Assembly (NCBI GenBank): GCA_016875095.1
Contig: VGSG01000010.1
Span: 18,551-82,550 of the forward strand
Source of the DNA: Deltaproteobacteria bacterium
GTDB taxonomy: Bacteria; Desulfobacterota; Desulfomonilia; Desulfomonilales; Desulfomonilaceae
Direction: 5' to 3'
DNA: 64,000 bases
The position numbers and the translations under genes were made by a program. Numbering within the stretch: position 1 is the first letter of the stretch; each line of letters starts with the position of its first letter. Positions 15,986 to 24,828 of this stretch are shown piece by piece. The notes under the pieces were generated by a model, which made no database searches, had not been told where the DNA came from, and was given only the letters and a program-made list of their open reading frames with translations.

Positions 15986-18394
15986 TCAGGCCCCGATCTT
16001 AAACTGCTGGACCAGCGCGCCAAGCTGATGCTGCATCTGATCCAGCTCTCCCACCGTCGCGGACGCCGTGCGGGCCGCATCCGCGTTCCTGGTGGCAACA
16101 TCCGCCATCTCTTGCATGATCTGTTGAAGGGCCGCGGATCTTTCCCTTTGAAGGGCCGTCAACTTGGTGACGTTGTCGGCCCGTGCGATCACCTCACTCA
16201 TTTGCGTGGTGGCCTCCGCGGAAACCTGCACCTCTGAGCCGGCTCTCTCGAGGATCAGACGACTCAGCTCTCGGAGCTGCCCCATAATACCGGCCGCGAG
16301 GGTTCGCCGTTCGGCCTGCTGGGCGGTGAGGCCGATAATCTGTTGCGCATCTGCGGTCAAGCGCTCCATAGCTTCCTGCACGGAACGCGCTTCCTGGGTC
16401 TGACGAACGGTTCCTTCCGAGATCGCGGCGATGAGCTGGTTGGTTCGAGCCACCGCGTCCTGAATCTGGACGAGAGCTTCTCGACTCGTCGCAGCCAGCT
16501 TTTCTCCTTCGTCCACCCTTTTGTTACTTTCTTTGATCAAGTCACCGATTTCGTTGGTGGACTCGGCCGTTCGCTCGGCGAGCTTCCGCACTTCGTCCGC
16601 GACCACCGCGAAACCCTTACCGTGTTCGCCTGCTCTCGCTGCCTCAATGGCAGCGTTGAGAGCCAGAAGGTTCGTCTGCTCCGCGATGGATGAGATCACG
16701 ACCATGATTTCGTTGATCTGCTCGGAGCTGTCGGCGATGGCCCGCATACCTTGCACCACCTTTTCAACCGCTTCGCGCCCCTCTCTGGCGAATCGGTCCG
16801 AAATCTCGGACTGGCGGGTGGCCTCTCGTGAACCTTCAGCCACTTGCTCGATGTCTTTCGCCATACGTTCAACCGCCTGGCTCACGAGCTGCGCATCGGA
16901 GAACTGTTCGTCGGCTCTCCCGGAAACCGTCCTGGCCGTCTCACCCATAGCATCGACGATCTTATTGCCCTCTTCGGACTGTCTGTCCTGGTCCTGTGCG
17001 CTCTTGGCCATGTTCTGAAGGTCTTCCGCCATGCGCTGCAGATAACCGGAAGTGAGCTCCGCGGAGGTGTGCGTTTCGGCAACGTTCTGAGAAACTTCTC
17101 CGGCCGTCGCGCCCATCGCAGCAACTCTGTCGAGCACCGCGCGTGCCCGTTCAGCCTGAGCGGTGGCGTTTACCACAATGTTGCGCGTGAGTTCATCCAC
17201 CTGAACAGAAGACGCGCGGAGGGTTTCCGTAGCCGATCGAACCGAGACCATAACCTCTTCAACCCGTTCCAGCGTGGTATTGAACTCCTGGGCCGCAGTT
17301 CCGGTCTCGTCCCTGGTGGTCACCGGGGCCCGCACGGTCAAGTCAAGGTTTTCACCGACCTGGGTAATGGCTTGGGAGAGATGCACGATGGGTCGCACAA
17401 TGGAACGTGTCACCAAGATAGCTGCGATTATAACCGCCAACATAACGATCAAACCGATGATCGTCTGCTCGAGCACCACTTCGTCCACATAACCCATGAG
17501 TTCGGGCTTGTCCGCCCCTGCTCCAACGACCCATCCCAAGCCTGGGAAGTTGCCAAAGCCTTTGGGATAGACGATCCCGACGATCTTATGATCCAACTTG
17601 CCTGTCTTCACATTCTTGAACTCGTAGATACTGAACGATTTGCGAGCTTTGATATCCGTGTCCAGACTGGGCAGGTTGATAGCGGGCCCACTCACAGTTT
17701 GATTATAGAGCGCAGGGTTGGGATGAATGACGACGTGCCGGTCTTTGTTCGTCACCCACACGTAGCCCGTCTTGCCAACCGGCACCGCGTTCATAAGGTC
17801 CTGGATAGGTTGCCATCGCAAGAAGGAGATGAGCACGCCCGAAATCCTGTCGCCTATCTTTATCGGGGCGGCAAGAGCCGACGACCACCCCTTGGAGGGG
17901 GGATCGATTCGTTCAACAATCTTGGAAAAAGAGGGGTCCGTGACCTGTAGTTTGCCCGCGAGAGCCCCTTTGAAGGCCGGAAGATCAGAGAGGTCGGCGC
18001 CGGATAAGCCCGGCCAACTTGCCGCCAGCACCTTGCCGGCTGTATCGGTGAGGGCGACGGCATGGTACGCGCCGTACGCCCTGACGAACTCCTTCAGGGT
18101 AGCAGCGGTGTCTTCACGGATTTCGGCGATTTCGACACCTTCCTTGATGACCCGCAGCTCTGACCAAGCCAATTGGTCACTCGCGCGTTCGTTAAAGAAC
18201 TCGTTGACCGTATCAGAGGCCGATTTGGCGATAGCCGTCATCTCTCGTACGGCCGATTCCTGGGCTGAGGCGACGATCGTCCTGTAGGCGAAGTATGCCG
18301 TTATCCCAAGGGGAACAATGGCGATCGCGAGGAAGTAGAAGATCATCTTGTTCCTCATGCGTCGGCCCAATGCCAGTCTTTCGAAGATTCTCAT
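15986..18394 (-). CDS. methyl-accepting chemotaxis protein with periplasmic Cache sensor
   Basis: The 802-residue chemoreceptor has a first membrane segment at about residues 17-38 and a periplasmic region of about 270 residues of double-Cache type. A second membrane segment (about 308-332) is followed by HAMP and a long cytoplasmic coiled coil. The hairpin tip signature ([20 protein letters not shown], then [16 protein letters not shown]) is at about 560-605. The C-terminus ends QFKIGA, without a CheR/CheB-tethering pentapeptide. CAGGAGG lies seven bases before the ATG. It is the only receptor in the operon and presumably supplies its input, a small periplasmic ligand such as an organic acid or amino acid, judged only from the Cache type. 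Confidence 0.93.
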   Translation of the reverse strand: MRIFERLALGRRMRNKMIFYFLAIAIVPLGITAYFAYRTIVASAQESAVREMTAIAKSASDTVNEFFNERASDQLAWSELRVIKEGVEIAEIREDTAATLKEFVRAYGAYHAVALTDTAGKVLAASWPGLSGADLSDLPAFKGALAGKLQVTDPSFSKIVERIDPPSKGWSSALAAPIKIGDRISGVLISFLRWQPIQDLMNAVPVGKTGYVWVTNKDRHVVIHPNPALYNQTVSGPAINLPSLDTDIKARKSFSIYEFKNVKTGKLDHKIVGIVYPKGFGNFPGLGWVVGAGADKPELMGYVDEVVLEQTIIGLIVMLAVIIAAILVTRSIVRPIVHLSQAITQVGENLDLTVRAPVTTRDETGTAAQEFNTTLERVEEVMVSVRSATETLRASSVQVDELTRNIVVNATAQAERARAVLDRVAAMGATAGEVSQNVAETHTSAELTSGYLQRMAEDLQNMAKSAQDQDRQSEEGNKIVDAMGETARTVSGRADEQFSDAQLVSQAVERMAKDIEQVAEGSREATRQSEISDRFAREGREAVEKVVQGMRAIADSSEQINEIMVVISSIAEQTNLLALNAAIEAARAGEHGKGFAVVADEVRKLAERTAESTNEIGDLIKESNKRVDEGEKLAATSREALVQIQDAVARTNQLIAAISEGTVRQTQEARSVQEAMERLTADAQQIIGLTAQQAERRTLAAGIMGQLRELSRLILERAGSEVQVSAEATTQMSEVIARADNVTKLTALQRERSAALQQIMQEMADVATRNADAARTASATVGELDQMQHQLGALVQQFKIGA

Positions 18395-18526
18395 AACCCT
18401 GCCTCCTGCGAAGATGGGTGGTTATCCGTATCGGTGTTGCATCCGCGCATATCCGTCAGTTGTTCCCTGATTGCCGGGACCCGCCCGGACAATCGGCGCT
18501 GAGTTCACCCTTGCCCGGTGAGGCTG

Positions 18527-19072
18527 TTAGATCTCCACAGCTTCCGTCTCTTCCGGCAGCTCTCGGGCAGCCCTATCCAGGCGGTCCTTCTCGTCCAAAG
18601 TCAAAACTTTCTTAAAATCGAGCACCACCATAATGCGCTCGTCCAGATGCACGACGCCGCTGATGTACTGGCTCTGAATTCCGGCCACCAAGATGTCCGG
18701 GGGAGGCATGATCTTAGAAGCGGGCAATGTGAGAACGCGGGATACCCCATCAACAATGAATCCCGTCACATTCTCGTCAATCTCCACAACCAGTATCCGC
18801 GCGTTGGATTTGGGCGCGTTAGCGAGGGGTCGCCCGCGAATCCTCAATCTCTTGCGAAGGTCCAACACAGGAATAATATTCCCCCGCAGATTGATGACGC
18901 CCTCCACGAACTCCGGCGCGTTCGGGATGGGCGTGATATCGGACATCATAATGATTTCCTGGACGGCCAGAATGCTCACTCCGAATTGCTCAGATCCGAT
19001 TGAAAAGCTGATCATCTGAGCCACTTCTTCGGATTCGACTGTCGGTTTCCTCGGCTGTCCCCTACGGTTCAT
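18527..19072 (-). CDS. CheW-like coupling protein
   Basis: A single CheW domain in 181 residues, with the typical segments FSIGSEQFGVSILAVQEI, VINLRGNIIPVLDLRKRL and a GFIVDGVSRVL strand. An extra N-terminal basic stretch of about 18 residues and an acidic C-terminal tail flank the domain. It should bridge the chemoreceptor and CheA. A ParP-like role as docking protein for the operon's ParA-type ATPase is possible but unproven. GAGGAG stands seven bases before the ATG. It lies 46 bp after the PATAN-REC-CheB gene. Confidence 0.92.
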   Translation of the reverse strand: MNRRGQPRKPTVESEEVAQMISFSIGSEQFGVSILAVQEIIMMSDITPIPNAPEFVEGVINLRGNIIPVLDLRKRLRIRGRPLANAPKSNARILVVEIDENVTGFIVDGVSRVLTLPASKIMPPPDILVAGIQSQYISGVVHLDERIMVVLDFKKVLTLDEKDRLDRAARELPEETEAVEI

Positions 19073-19118
19073 GAGCGTGCTCCTCTTCGGGATGTCGAGG
19101 CTAGGCCTCCCATCAATG

Positions 19119-20927
19119 TCATTTGATCAGCGTCTGAAGAGTTCCGGCCATTTGGCCCGCTTGATGGGTCTGATCCACCAAACCTGCTTTCAACGCAGCC
19201 TCCGCGAATCGCGGGTCCAGGCTCCAGGCCGGATCTTGAGCCAGCACCATTCCTCCTGCCTGCTTGACGGCCCTCAATCCCGCCAACCCCTGTCCGTGGT
19301 CTCCGGAGAGAATGGCGGCCACAAGCCTGTCTCTCAAGCAAGCTGAGGCCGAAATGAGGAAACGGTCTGAAGGGTCTCTCGACGACGTCCTCGATGGCAG
19401 CGCAAAAACGAATTGAGTTCCTCGACGTTGCAGTTCCATCGGGATAGCGCTCGGATGGAGATAGCAGACCCCGTCCGTGAGCACGGTTCCGGGTTGCGGA
19501 GCGCCCACGCCGACTGAACTCCTCGCGTTCAGATATTCCGCCAGAGGCTCCAGGGCCTCCCTTTGCATATTGTGAAGACAGACAACCGCGGCAGAAATGG
19601 TGTCGGGAAGCTCGGGAATGATGCGCATAAGATCCGCGCTACCGCCCGTGGAAGATATAAGGACGATCAGGGAGCGACTGGGTTGCGGAGAACGCCCTTT
19701 CGATGCAGTCTCCGTTATGATCGCCGGAATTCTGACCCGGCGCACCCGTTCCAGCTTGATTTGGCACGCTTTTTTGATACGCATGATCATGTCTTCAGCA
19801 CGGCCGTCTCGGCGCCAGTTGCTCTGGGGCTTTCGCATGAAGTCCGCCGCCCCAAGGCATATCAAGTCAAAGGGGTTCGCGCCCACACCGCCCACAAACC
19901 CGCTCAATATGACGACCGGGCATGGGCTCTTGATCATGATGTGCATCAGAGCAGTGCTCCCCTTCATCACAGGCATGTCCCAATCAAGGAGGATGAGATC
20001 CGGTTTGAGCTCGTCGATCTTCGCAAGCGCTTCCTGGCCGTTTGACGCGTATCCCACCACCGTGAGTTCAGGGTCTCCCTGAACGATCTCATGGACTATC
20101 TTGCGAATAAAACGGGAGTCGTCCACGATCATGATTCTTTTCTGAACCGGGGACTGATCCCGCTGGTCGGTGAAAGTTTCGCTCCCGGGCTGTTGCAAAG
20201 GCTCCCCAAAAGATGTGGCCAAGGGCGCAGGGCCCAGGGCGTGCCGAATCTCGTCCCGGTCCCGCAATCCTTCGATCAGCAGGCTCTGCCAGTCCATAAA
20301 GATCGTCTGTTGGGGGAGAGCGAGCACCATCTGGGAGTGAAATTCGCCGTCAGGCCAGCTCATGATCTCGTAGAACGCTTCGACCCCGGAGAGCGCTCCG
20401 ACCTCGGCGTGCACGATCTCCCCGTTGTGGATATAGATAGATCCCCGCGTTCCATTCTTGGCGATGGACACGAGCGTGCTGTCTCTGCGGTAGCAAAGCA
20501 TCTGGATTACATCTTCCAGCCTCATGCCGACAAGGCGGCCGCTGAAGCCGTGATCGGGTCGTAGCATCTTTGCGACGAATTCACACAGCTTCTCCACCGA
20601 GAAGGGTCGCGTCAAGAAACTGTCGCATCCGAGGGAGAGCGCCTCAAATCGCTGATTCTCCATGCCGCGATCGGCGACTATCACCACCTGAGCGGGCAGG
20701 TCCGATCCCTTGACGCTACGCAAGAACGCGAGACCGTCCCACGCGCCCGGACCGCGATGTTCCACAATCGCCACCTGCACGTCGGGCCGTGCGGCCATCC
20801 TGGCTCCATCCGCCATGGAGCCTATCCAGAAAACCTCGCACGAGGAGTAGACGCGTGCCAAATACACCTTGACGGACTCCGCCAAGCTGTTGGTTTCACC
20901 AATGACCAGTATGCCTGCCGGCCTCAA
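19119..20927 (-). CDS. pseudo-receiver / PATAN (DUF4388) / receiver / CheB fusion
   Basis: The start is a TTG at 20927 with AGAGGAG at proper distance. Four domains appear in 602 residues. Residues 1-125 have a receiver fold, but acidic pocket, phosphoacceptor Asp and Lys are replaced (Glu11 only; Glu56-His57; Arg107), so it is a pseudo-receiver. Residues 130-222 form a PATAN/DUF4388 domain (GSIYIHNGEIVHAEVG). Residues 263-390 are an intact receiver (Asp269/270, Asp315, Lys366). Residues 418-600 are a CheB methylesterase domain with Ser426 (SSTGG) and His452 kept. The motif that normally carries the catalytic Asp (GMGxDG) reads GDHGQG, with Gln546 at the Asp position. Such architecture fits regulation of surface motility rather than classical adaptation. 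Activity is uncertain. Confidence 0.87.
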   Translation of the reverse strand: MRPAGILVIGETNSLAESVKVYLARVYSSCEVFWIGSMADGARMAARPDVQVAIVEHRGPGAWDGLAFLRSVKGSDLPAQVVIVADRGMENQRFEALSLGCDSFLTRPFSVEKLCEFVAKMLRPDHGFSGRLVGMRLEDVIQMLCYRRDSTLVSIAKNGTRGSIYIHNGEIVHAEVGALSGVEAFYEIMSWPDGEFHSQMVLALPQQTIFMDWQSLLIEGLRDRDEIRHALGPAPLATSFGEPLQQPGSETFTDQRDQSPVQKRIMIVDDSRFIRKIVHEIVQGDPELTVVGYASNGQEALAKIDELKPDLILLDWDMPVMKGSTALMHIMIKSPCPVVILSGFVGGVGANPFDLICLGAADFMRKPQSNWRRDGRAEDMIMRIKKACQIKLERVRRVRIPAIITETASKGRSPQPSRSLIVLISSTGGSADLMRIIPELPDTISAAVVCLHNMQREALEPLAEYLNARSSVGVGAPQPGTVLTDGVCYLHPSAIPMELQRRGTQFVFALPSRTSSRDPSDRFLISASACLRDRLVAAILSGDHGQGLAGLRAVKQAGGMVLAQDPAWSLDPRFAEAALKAGLVDQTHQAGQMAGTLQTLIK

Positions 20928-21126
20928 AAACTACTCCTCTGCGCTTGCCCGTGCGCCGCTCCGGCCTCTCCTTGATCGATGGTCCGCGCCCGCGTGTGGG
21001 ATACGCGTGTATGATAATCTTTCACGGCGAATCGAGTCCCGCGGTCGGAGGGTATTGACCCTGTCATTCTGAGACGCCCGACGCCGGTTCTTAATCTCCC
21101 GATCTCACCACGCAGAAAGCGCGGCT

Positions 21127-21540
21127 TCACTTCGACACGCCCAGCATTTCAAGAAGCACCTCGGTAGGGATGCGGATGTTCTTTTCCGGGACGTCGGTCT
21201 GAGGAGCGTCGGTATGGACCGCGTTCTCCCACGAAAGAATGGCGAAGAACCCTTCGTCACCCAAACCTTCTGAGGTCTCCGCGCAATAGATCTCTCCCCC
21301 TTTGATGTAAATCGACCCTTGGCGAGAGCCTTTGCGCACGTCAATCCGCCTCGACTCTCCTGCTGAAACGATCAGGTGTATGGTCGTGGGCAAGTCGTAC
21401 CTGGAATAATCCATGACCTCCGCCAAGTCCTCAGGGGACTCTTGTTCGGAAGATGGATGTAACGTTTGAGAGGTCATACCGATACCCACCACAAGGGATC
21501 TCTTCCGGGCAAAGACATTTTGGGCGCGGAGAGTCCGCAT
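21127..21540 (-). CDS. stand-alone PATAN/DUF4388 domain protein
   Basis: The 137-residue protein matches the PATAN domain in the neighbouring fusion: a strand with RQGSIYIKGGEIYCAET parallels GSIYIHNGEIVHAEV there, followed by GDEGFFAILSW (compare VEAFYEIMSW). It has no other domain. An internal ATG at 21477 is a possible alternative start. PATAN domains are known from cyanobacterial PatA/PixG regulators and delta-proteobacterial proteins linked to type IV pili and gliding. As first gene of the operon it may be an adaptor for the output module. Confidence 0.75.
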   Translation of the reverse strand: MRTLRAQNVFARKRSLVVGIGMTSQTLHPSSEQESPEDLAEVMDYSRYDLPTTIHLIVSAGESRRIDVRKGSRQGSIYIKGGEIYCAETSEGLGDEGFFAILSWENAVHTDAPQTDVPEKNIRIPTEVLLEMLGVSK

Positions 21541-21715
21541 CCCGACATGATAAGCCTTTTCTCTCCCGGAAGTAACCCGCTACCCGCGCCCAACGGGGAA
21601 CCCGGATGGCTCATGGCAAACACCCGCTCGCGACCCGTGCGGTGAAAGCCGAGAAAAGCTCAGTTAACTACCGATTTCGCGTCTAGCTGTTATGGACTGA
21701 GTCTAAATCTAAGTT

Positions 21716-21745
21716 ACCATATCACGTACAACGAGCCGAAATCAA
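21716..21745 (-). promoter_or_regulatory. putative sigma-70 promoter for the chemosensory operon
   Basis: Reading the minus strand, TTGATT (21745-21740) is separated by 18 bp from TATGGT (21721-21716). It lies in the only long non-coding stretch (21541-21902) upstream of the first operon gene, in locally AT-rich DNA. The leader would be about 170 nt. No other feature was seen in this stretch. Confidence 0.35.
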
Positions 21746-21902
21746 GATCAATTAAATTGAATTGTGGGCTTGGGGTACGACTCAGCCGCGTCCACTCAGG
21801 AGAGGCTCGGCGAGACGCGGCTGCGGCAGAAAAGAAGAGTCTCGCAAAACAAGACAACCCATTGTAATCAAAATGAAGCTGTATTTCCAGACGCGCGGAA
21901 GA

Positions 21903-23105
21903 CTAGAATTTGGCGCCTCTCAGGAAACGCGCCCCTCTCCCGAGAAACAGCAGCGGGGTAGTCACACGTTCCAGTCGCACGCAGCGGATAAAATACGCGG
22001 CCGCTGCCACAAAGATAGCGGGAGGCGCCATCAATATGGGTTCAGGCTGAACTAGGCCGGATCGGGCCAATCGTTCCGTGGCAAGAGCCAGCGCGTAATA
22101 AACGAAAATCGCGACGAGTCCTAGGGCAACATTGTTGAGTCGGCTCTTGCCCATGCCAAGCGTCCCAAGAGGAAAAGCCATGAGCGCGAGCGCCATGCAG
22201 GCCAGTGGATGTGTGAAACGCTGAGTGAGGAAGATGCGGCCCAACCGTTCCTCTCGTTGGTAGAGCTCGCGCTCCTGGCCCGTTGTGGTCTGCTGTTTCA
22301 GCCGGGCCGATCTTACCCGTTGAACGATCTCGGAAACCGAGTTCTCTTCCAAGCTCTTGCGAGTCGCTCCGAGACCTGTATCAGGCAGGGGATAACGGAA
22401 GACGTAGTTCTTGAATTCAATAGCAGGCTTTGAATCTCCCAAACGATCTTCCCTCAGGATGGCGCCGTCGCTCAAGTTCAGCACCAGGTCCTTCCCCTGC
22501 GGATCCGGGGCAACCTTTCCTTGCCGGGCCAGAATAGTCTTCACATCGTCCGGATCGGAGGATTCCTGAATGAAGACATTCTTCATGATCCCCGTGCCCG
22601 GCTCGATTTTCTCCACATAGAGGATGAGGTCTTTGAAGTTGTCGTGAAAGGTTCGCTCCTCAATCCCGGCATGCGGACGCGCGGTGAGCGCCTCGCGCAT
22701 CAGCTCATGTCCACGGGATATCCCGGCCGGAATTAAGACCAGTGTGCACGCGAGGCTCAGGGCAAAACCGACGAACCCGAGTAACATCACCGGTGGAAGC
22801 AAACGGACCACCGAGATTCCGGCGGATTTCAACGCCGCGATCTCGTTGTCCGCGGACATCCGACCCAAGCCGAGCAGAATGCCGATCGTAATGGAAAGCG
22901 GCAGCACCGACACCAGCGTGCTGGGTAAGGCATTAATCAACACCTGGAATAGGATCATGGTGAGGGTGAGACCGTGTTCTATGCCCTTCTGTAAAAGAGG
23001 TAAGAAACCGGCGATGAGCCCTGTGATAAGAAAGATCGCCAGACAAAAAAAGAAGGATGCCGCCAACTCCCGAAACACGTAACGATCGATTATGCTCAAA
23101 CGCAT
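21903..23105 (-). CDS. lptF: LptF-like LPS export permease (YjgP/YjgQ family)
   Basis: About 400 residues with three N-terminal membrane helices, a periplasmic beta-jellyroll of roughly 180 residues and three C-terminal helices, the layout of LptF/LptG. Family features include the opening IIDRYVFREL, the SADNEIAALKSAGIS coupling-helix segment that contacts LptB, and the late RFTHPLACMALALMAFPLG helix. It should form the inner-membrane LPS extractor with LptG and LptB2, which are not here. A GTG at 23108 precedes the ATG at 23105. LptF is preferred over LptG on general appearance only. Confidence 0.85.
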   Translation of the reverse strand: MRLSIIDRYVFRELAASFFFCLAIFLITGLIAGFLPLLQKGIEHGLTLTMILFQVLINALPSTLVSVLPLSITIGILLGLGRMSADNEIAALKSAGISVVRLLPPVMLLGFVGFALSLACTLVLIPAGISRGHELMREALTARPHAGIEERTFHDNFKDLILYVEKIEPGTGIMKNVFIQESSDPDDVKTILARQGKVAPDPQGKDLVLNLSDGAILREDRLGDSKPAIEFKNYVFRYPLPDTGLGATRKSLEENSVSEIVQRVRSARLKQQTTTGQERELYQREERLGRIFLTQRFTHPLACMALALMAFPLGTLGMGKSRLNNVALGLVAIFVYYALALATERLARSGLVQPEPILMAPPAIFVAAAAYFIRCVRLERVTTPLLFLGRGARFLRGAKF

Positions 23106-23346
23106 CACGTGGACCGCAACCTCCGCTCCTTAATGGACAAACGGGTGAAAAGACCATGCCGCTATTACTCCCGGCGCGCGCATGAGTCAAGCGGTCGGGA
23201 GGAAAGACCAAACAAGCATAGCATCGGTAAGCCGCAAATGAGAAGAGCGGCTCGGTTTCAACCGCTCTTGATTCTTCACCGGGCAATGCGCATTAGAAAA
23301 CGGTAGAAGACACTTCTTTGTCCGGCGCCTGCAAAAGGAGAAGCAT

Positions 23347-23691
23347 ATGACGTCGTGCTCGATGACAAGTTCCCAAGAGGCCGCACAGTGGCCCGAAGGA
23401 ATTATCTCAGCGAAGATAACAATGAATCCCTATCTTTTCGCTTACGCGGAGGACCAATCGTATCGGCTCGGCATGAAGCCGTGGGAATTCGTCAATGTGG
23501 CGCTATGGGAAAAGCTGGGGAAACCTGACAGTCGAACTCTAACGGAATTCGCCGCGAACCTCGAACTGGACGAAGAGGACCCCAAGTGGAAGAAGCGTCT
23601 CAAGATCACCGCGCGCCACGAGCTGGCAATCGACGCGGCCAAGAAAGAGCGGCTGGGCGCATCCCCGCCCGCGGATGGGGACGGGACTTAA
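23347..23691 (+). CDS. hypothetical protein, 114 residues
   Basis: I do not recognise it. The ATG has GGAG nine bases before it. The sequence is soluble, with a Tyr/Trp-rich early part (NPYLFAYAEDQSYRLGMKPWEF) and a charged helical C-terminal half (DEEDPKWKKRLKITARHEL). There is no signal peptide and no Cys pair after the N-terminal Cys4. It starts a run of plus-strand genes leading to the zinc-ribbon protein 28 bp downstream, with which it may be co-transcribed. Confidence 0.6.
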   Translation: MTSCSMTSSQEAAQWPEGIISAKITMNPYLFAYAEDQSYRLGMKPWEFVNVALWEKLGKPDSRTLTEFAANLELDEEDPKWKKRLKITARHELAIDAAKKERLGASPPADGDGT

Positions 23692-23719
23692 CAGTGGGCC
23701 GGGTCACAAGGAAACAGCC

Positions 23720-23950
23720 ATGCCTATACTGAAATACCGATGCAGCGTCTGTGAAAAGGAATTCGCGAAGATCTTCTTTAGGCCGGAAGCAGCCCCCCGC
23801 GCGTGCCCTGTTTGCGGAGCGAAAGATCCGATCGAGATGGGGCCAGCCTTCGATTCCGGCGAACAATCGATAGCGAGAGCCATGTGCGGGTCGTGCGACG
23901 CCTGCGGAGGCGACGACGCCTCGTGCGACCACGGCGCAGGGAGCGCCTGA
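23720..23950 (+). CDS. FmdB-like small zinc-ribbon protein
   Basis: A 76-residue protein with the FmdB/CxxC-CxxC layout: opening MPILKYRCSVCEKEF, then ACPVCGAKDP about 25 residues later, giving four Cys ligands for one zinc. The tail adds a second cluster (MCGSCDACGGDDASCDHG) with four Cys and a His. The ATG at 23720 with AAGGAAA upstream is preferred over longer frames. Family members are putative regulatory or metal-handling proteins of unknown function. Confidence 0.72.
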   Translation: MPILKYRCSVCEKEFAKIFFRPEAAPRACPVCGAKDPIEMGPAFDSGEQSIARAMCGSCDACGGDDASCDHGAGSA

Positions 23951-24081
23951 TAAGAATCTGGCGGAGAGGTCTTTCTCCGTTGACTCTTCAAAAGCGGTCC
24001 GGGCTGGGTTACCATTGGCCGCGCCCTCGGTGACCGCAGCGCCGGCTGCGAACACTTCATTTGCCGAGCCTGGTCTTTATC

Positions 24082-24828
24082 ATGCGATCCACGTGGCTCA
24101 TCCCGGCCGCAGTTATCCTCTTGATCACACCGGCGCTCCTTGTGTTTCCGGATGAGCGCGTAACTGCGCCCGACTTTCAGGCTCAGTTCGAACTGCCCCA
24201 AGATCCGGACATAGCGCTCAAAGAGGTCCTGGAACGCTCCGAATTTCGAGAAAAGCCGGAAGTTCCTTTGCTTACGAGCCTCCGGGAGTGGCTGAACGAG
24301 GCGATCAAGCGGCTGCTCATCTGGCTCCTGGAACGCTCCCCTCGGCCTCGTGCCATAAAAGGTCCTCCCGATCGAGCAATCGCGGTGGTGAAAATCGTAC
24401 TTGTCGCTCTGGCCGCGGCTGTTTTTGTTGCGCTTGCGATTTGGTTTGCTTACCTGTTCCGGGGAATGTCGTTCAGATCGCGGTGGGGATCAGTTCCCGA
24501 ACCGGAAACAATCGCGGCCGGGAATGATGCCCGCGGCCTGTGGGCAGAGGCCACGCGACGCGCAGAAAGCGGGGAGTATGCCTTCGCGCTGATTCTGCTG
24601 TTTCGGTCCGTGCTCGCTCAATTGGATGAGAGAGGCGACCTGGTGTTGCTCCCTGAAAGAACCAATCGGGAAATCCTGGAACAAGTCCGTTCTGAAGGGC
24701 ATCTTCGACGCATTCTGGGAGACATGGTTCGATCATTCAATCGGGTGCGCTATGGCCGGGGTGACTGCTCCCGCGCCGAGTACGAGGACTTCTTGTCGCT
24801 CTGCCGAAGGGCAACCCGGGTGACGTGA
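24082..24828 (+). CDS. DUF4129-domain membrane protein
   Basis: After an N-terminal hydrophobic segment (WLIPAAVILLITPALLVF) and a periplasmic stretch there is a second membrane helix at about residues 100-125, then a cytoplasmic DUF4129 domain with AFALILLFRSVLAQLDERG and the RTNREILEQ and FNRVRYGRG motifs. DUF4129 domains are found at the C-terminus of transglutaminase-like proteins or alone in MoxR/DUF58 clusters, as here. The ATG at 24082 or a TTG at 24061 could be the start; neither has a clear ribosome site. Its stop overlaps the next start (TGATG), so the two are coupled. Confidence 0.8.
   Translation: MRSTWLIPAAVILLITPALLVFPDERVTAPDFQAQFELPQDPDIALKEVLERSEFREKPEVPLLTSLREWLNEAIKRLLIWLLERSPRPRAIKGPPDRAIAVVKIVLVALAAAVFVALAIWFAYLFRGMSFRSRWGSVPEPETIAAGNDARGLWAEATRRAESGEYAFALILLFRSVLAQLDERGDLVLLPERTNREILEQVRSEGHLRRILGDMVRSFNRVRYGRGDCSRAEYEDFLSLCRRATRVT

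Noticed and set aside
16844..17950. Plus-strand open frame of 368 codons
   Set aside because: Antisense to the chemoreceptor gene; a His/Arg-rich shadow without motifs.
23842..24055. Minus-strand open frames over the zinc-ribbon gene region
   Set aside because: They are shadows of the small zinc-ribbon gene and the following gap; no motif or ribosome site supports them.
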